A stretch of 5,588 nt of DNA from Modestobacter sp. Lineage in GTDB: Bacteria > Actinomycetota > Actinomycetes > Mycobacteriales > Geodermatophilaceae. A program made the translations under genes and the position numbers. A model generated the notes under the pieces. The model saw only the letters and a program-made list of their open reading frames with translations. It ran no database searches and was not told the DNA's origin. Of the stretch, positions 5,539-5,588 are shown in pieces. The stretch covers positions 1-5,588 of the forward strand of contig JAOPUQ010000413.1 of NCBI GenBank assembly GCA_025963425.1, in the 5' to 3' direction. The number at the start of each line of letters is the position of its first letter. The first letter of the stretch is position 1.

Positions 5539-5588
5539 CCGCGGTGGACCTTGACCCAGTCCTCGGCGAAGGCGATCCGCTGCGGCAC
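5535..5588 (-). CDS. C-terminal end of an unidentified gene upstream of pimB
   Basis: The last 17 codons of a minus-strand gene entering from the right edge, reading VPQRIAFAEDWVKVHRG and ending at TGA 5537-5535. The stop overlaps the pimB ATG as ATGA, the same coupling seen elsewhere in this window, which is the main reason to accept it. The fragment is too short to identify. In M. tuberculosis the corresponding position is occupied by Rv2189c, a protein of unknown function (from memory), but I cannot confirm homology. Confidence 0.6.
   Translation of the reverse strand: MPQRIAFAEDWVKVHRG

Overview
The window is a dense stretch of a very GC-rich chromosome with strong G/C bias at third codon positions, GTG as well as ATG starts, and short overlaps between genes. 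This points to a high-GC actinomycete. A PimB-type mannosyltransferase and a FadD15-type acyl-CoA synthetase narrow it to the actinobacteria that make phosphatidylinositol mannosides (PIMs); a Geodermatophilus/Blastococcus-like organism would fit, but the genus cannot be fixed from the sequence alone.

Layout. (1) A minus-strand operon runs from 2349 leftwards out of the window. It holds an SRPBCC (START-like) lipid-binding-fold protein related to M. tuberculosis Rv2185c/TB16.3, an ArsA-like ATPase-fold protein with a C-terminal HSP20-like domain (Rv2184c-like), a small protein with a His/Cys cluster and an Ala/Pro/acidic tail (Rv2183c position), and the N-terminal third of a ROK-family glucokinase. 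The genes are joined by a 3-nt gap, a 4-nt overlap and a 1-nt overlap, so translational coupling is likely. The first gene lacks a Shine-Dalgarno sequence and has a -10-like hexamer just upstream, suggesting a leaderless mRNA. (2) A 219-bp divergent intergenic region (2350-2568) carries candidate promoters for both directions. (3) fadD15, a complete long-chain acyl-CoA synthetase, lies on the plus strand. (4) A 54-bp convergent gap is almost entirely filled by one long GC-rich hairpin, a likely bidirectional terminator. (5) pimB lies on the minus strand and overlaps by 4 nt the last codons of an upstream gene that leaves the window on the right.

How the genes fit together. FadD15 activates fatty acids to acyl-CoA at the membrane and PimB adds the second mannose to the PIM anchor, so the right half is about envelope lipids. 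The left operon pairs a hydrophobic-ligand-binding fold with a degenerate ArsA-type ATPase and a putative metal-binding small protein. As I remember it, the order Rv2183c-Rv2184c-Rv2185c / fadD15 / pimB is also found in M. tuberculosis, so this is a conserved but poorly understood neighbourhood rather than a recent acquisition. The most interesting point is the ArsA-like protein: both P-loop lysines and the family's DTAPTGHT motif are altered, so it may not be a conventional ATPase. I see no phage, transposon, CRISPR or RNA gene in the window.
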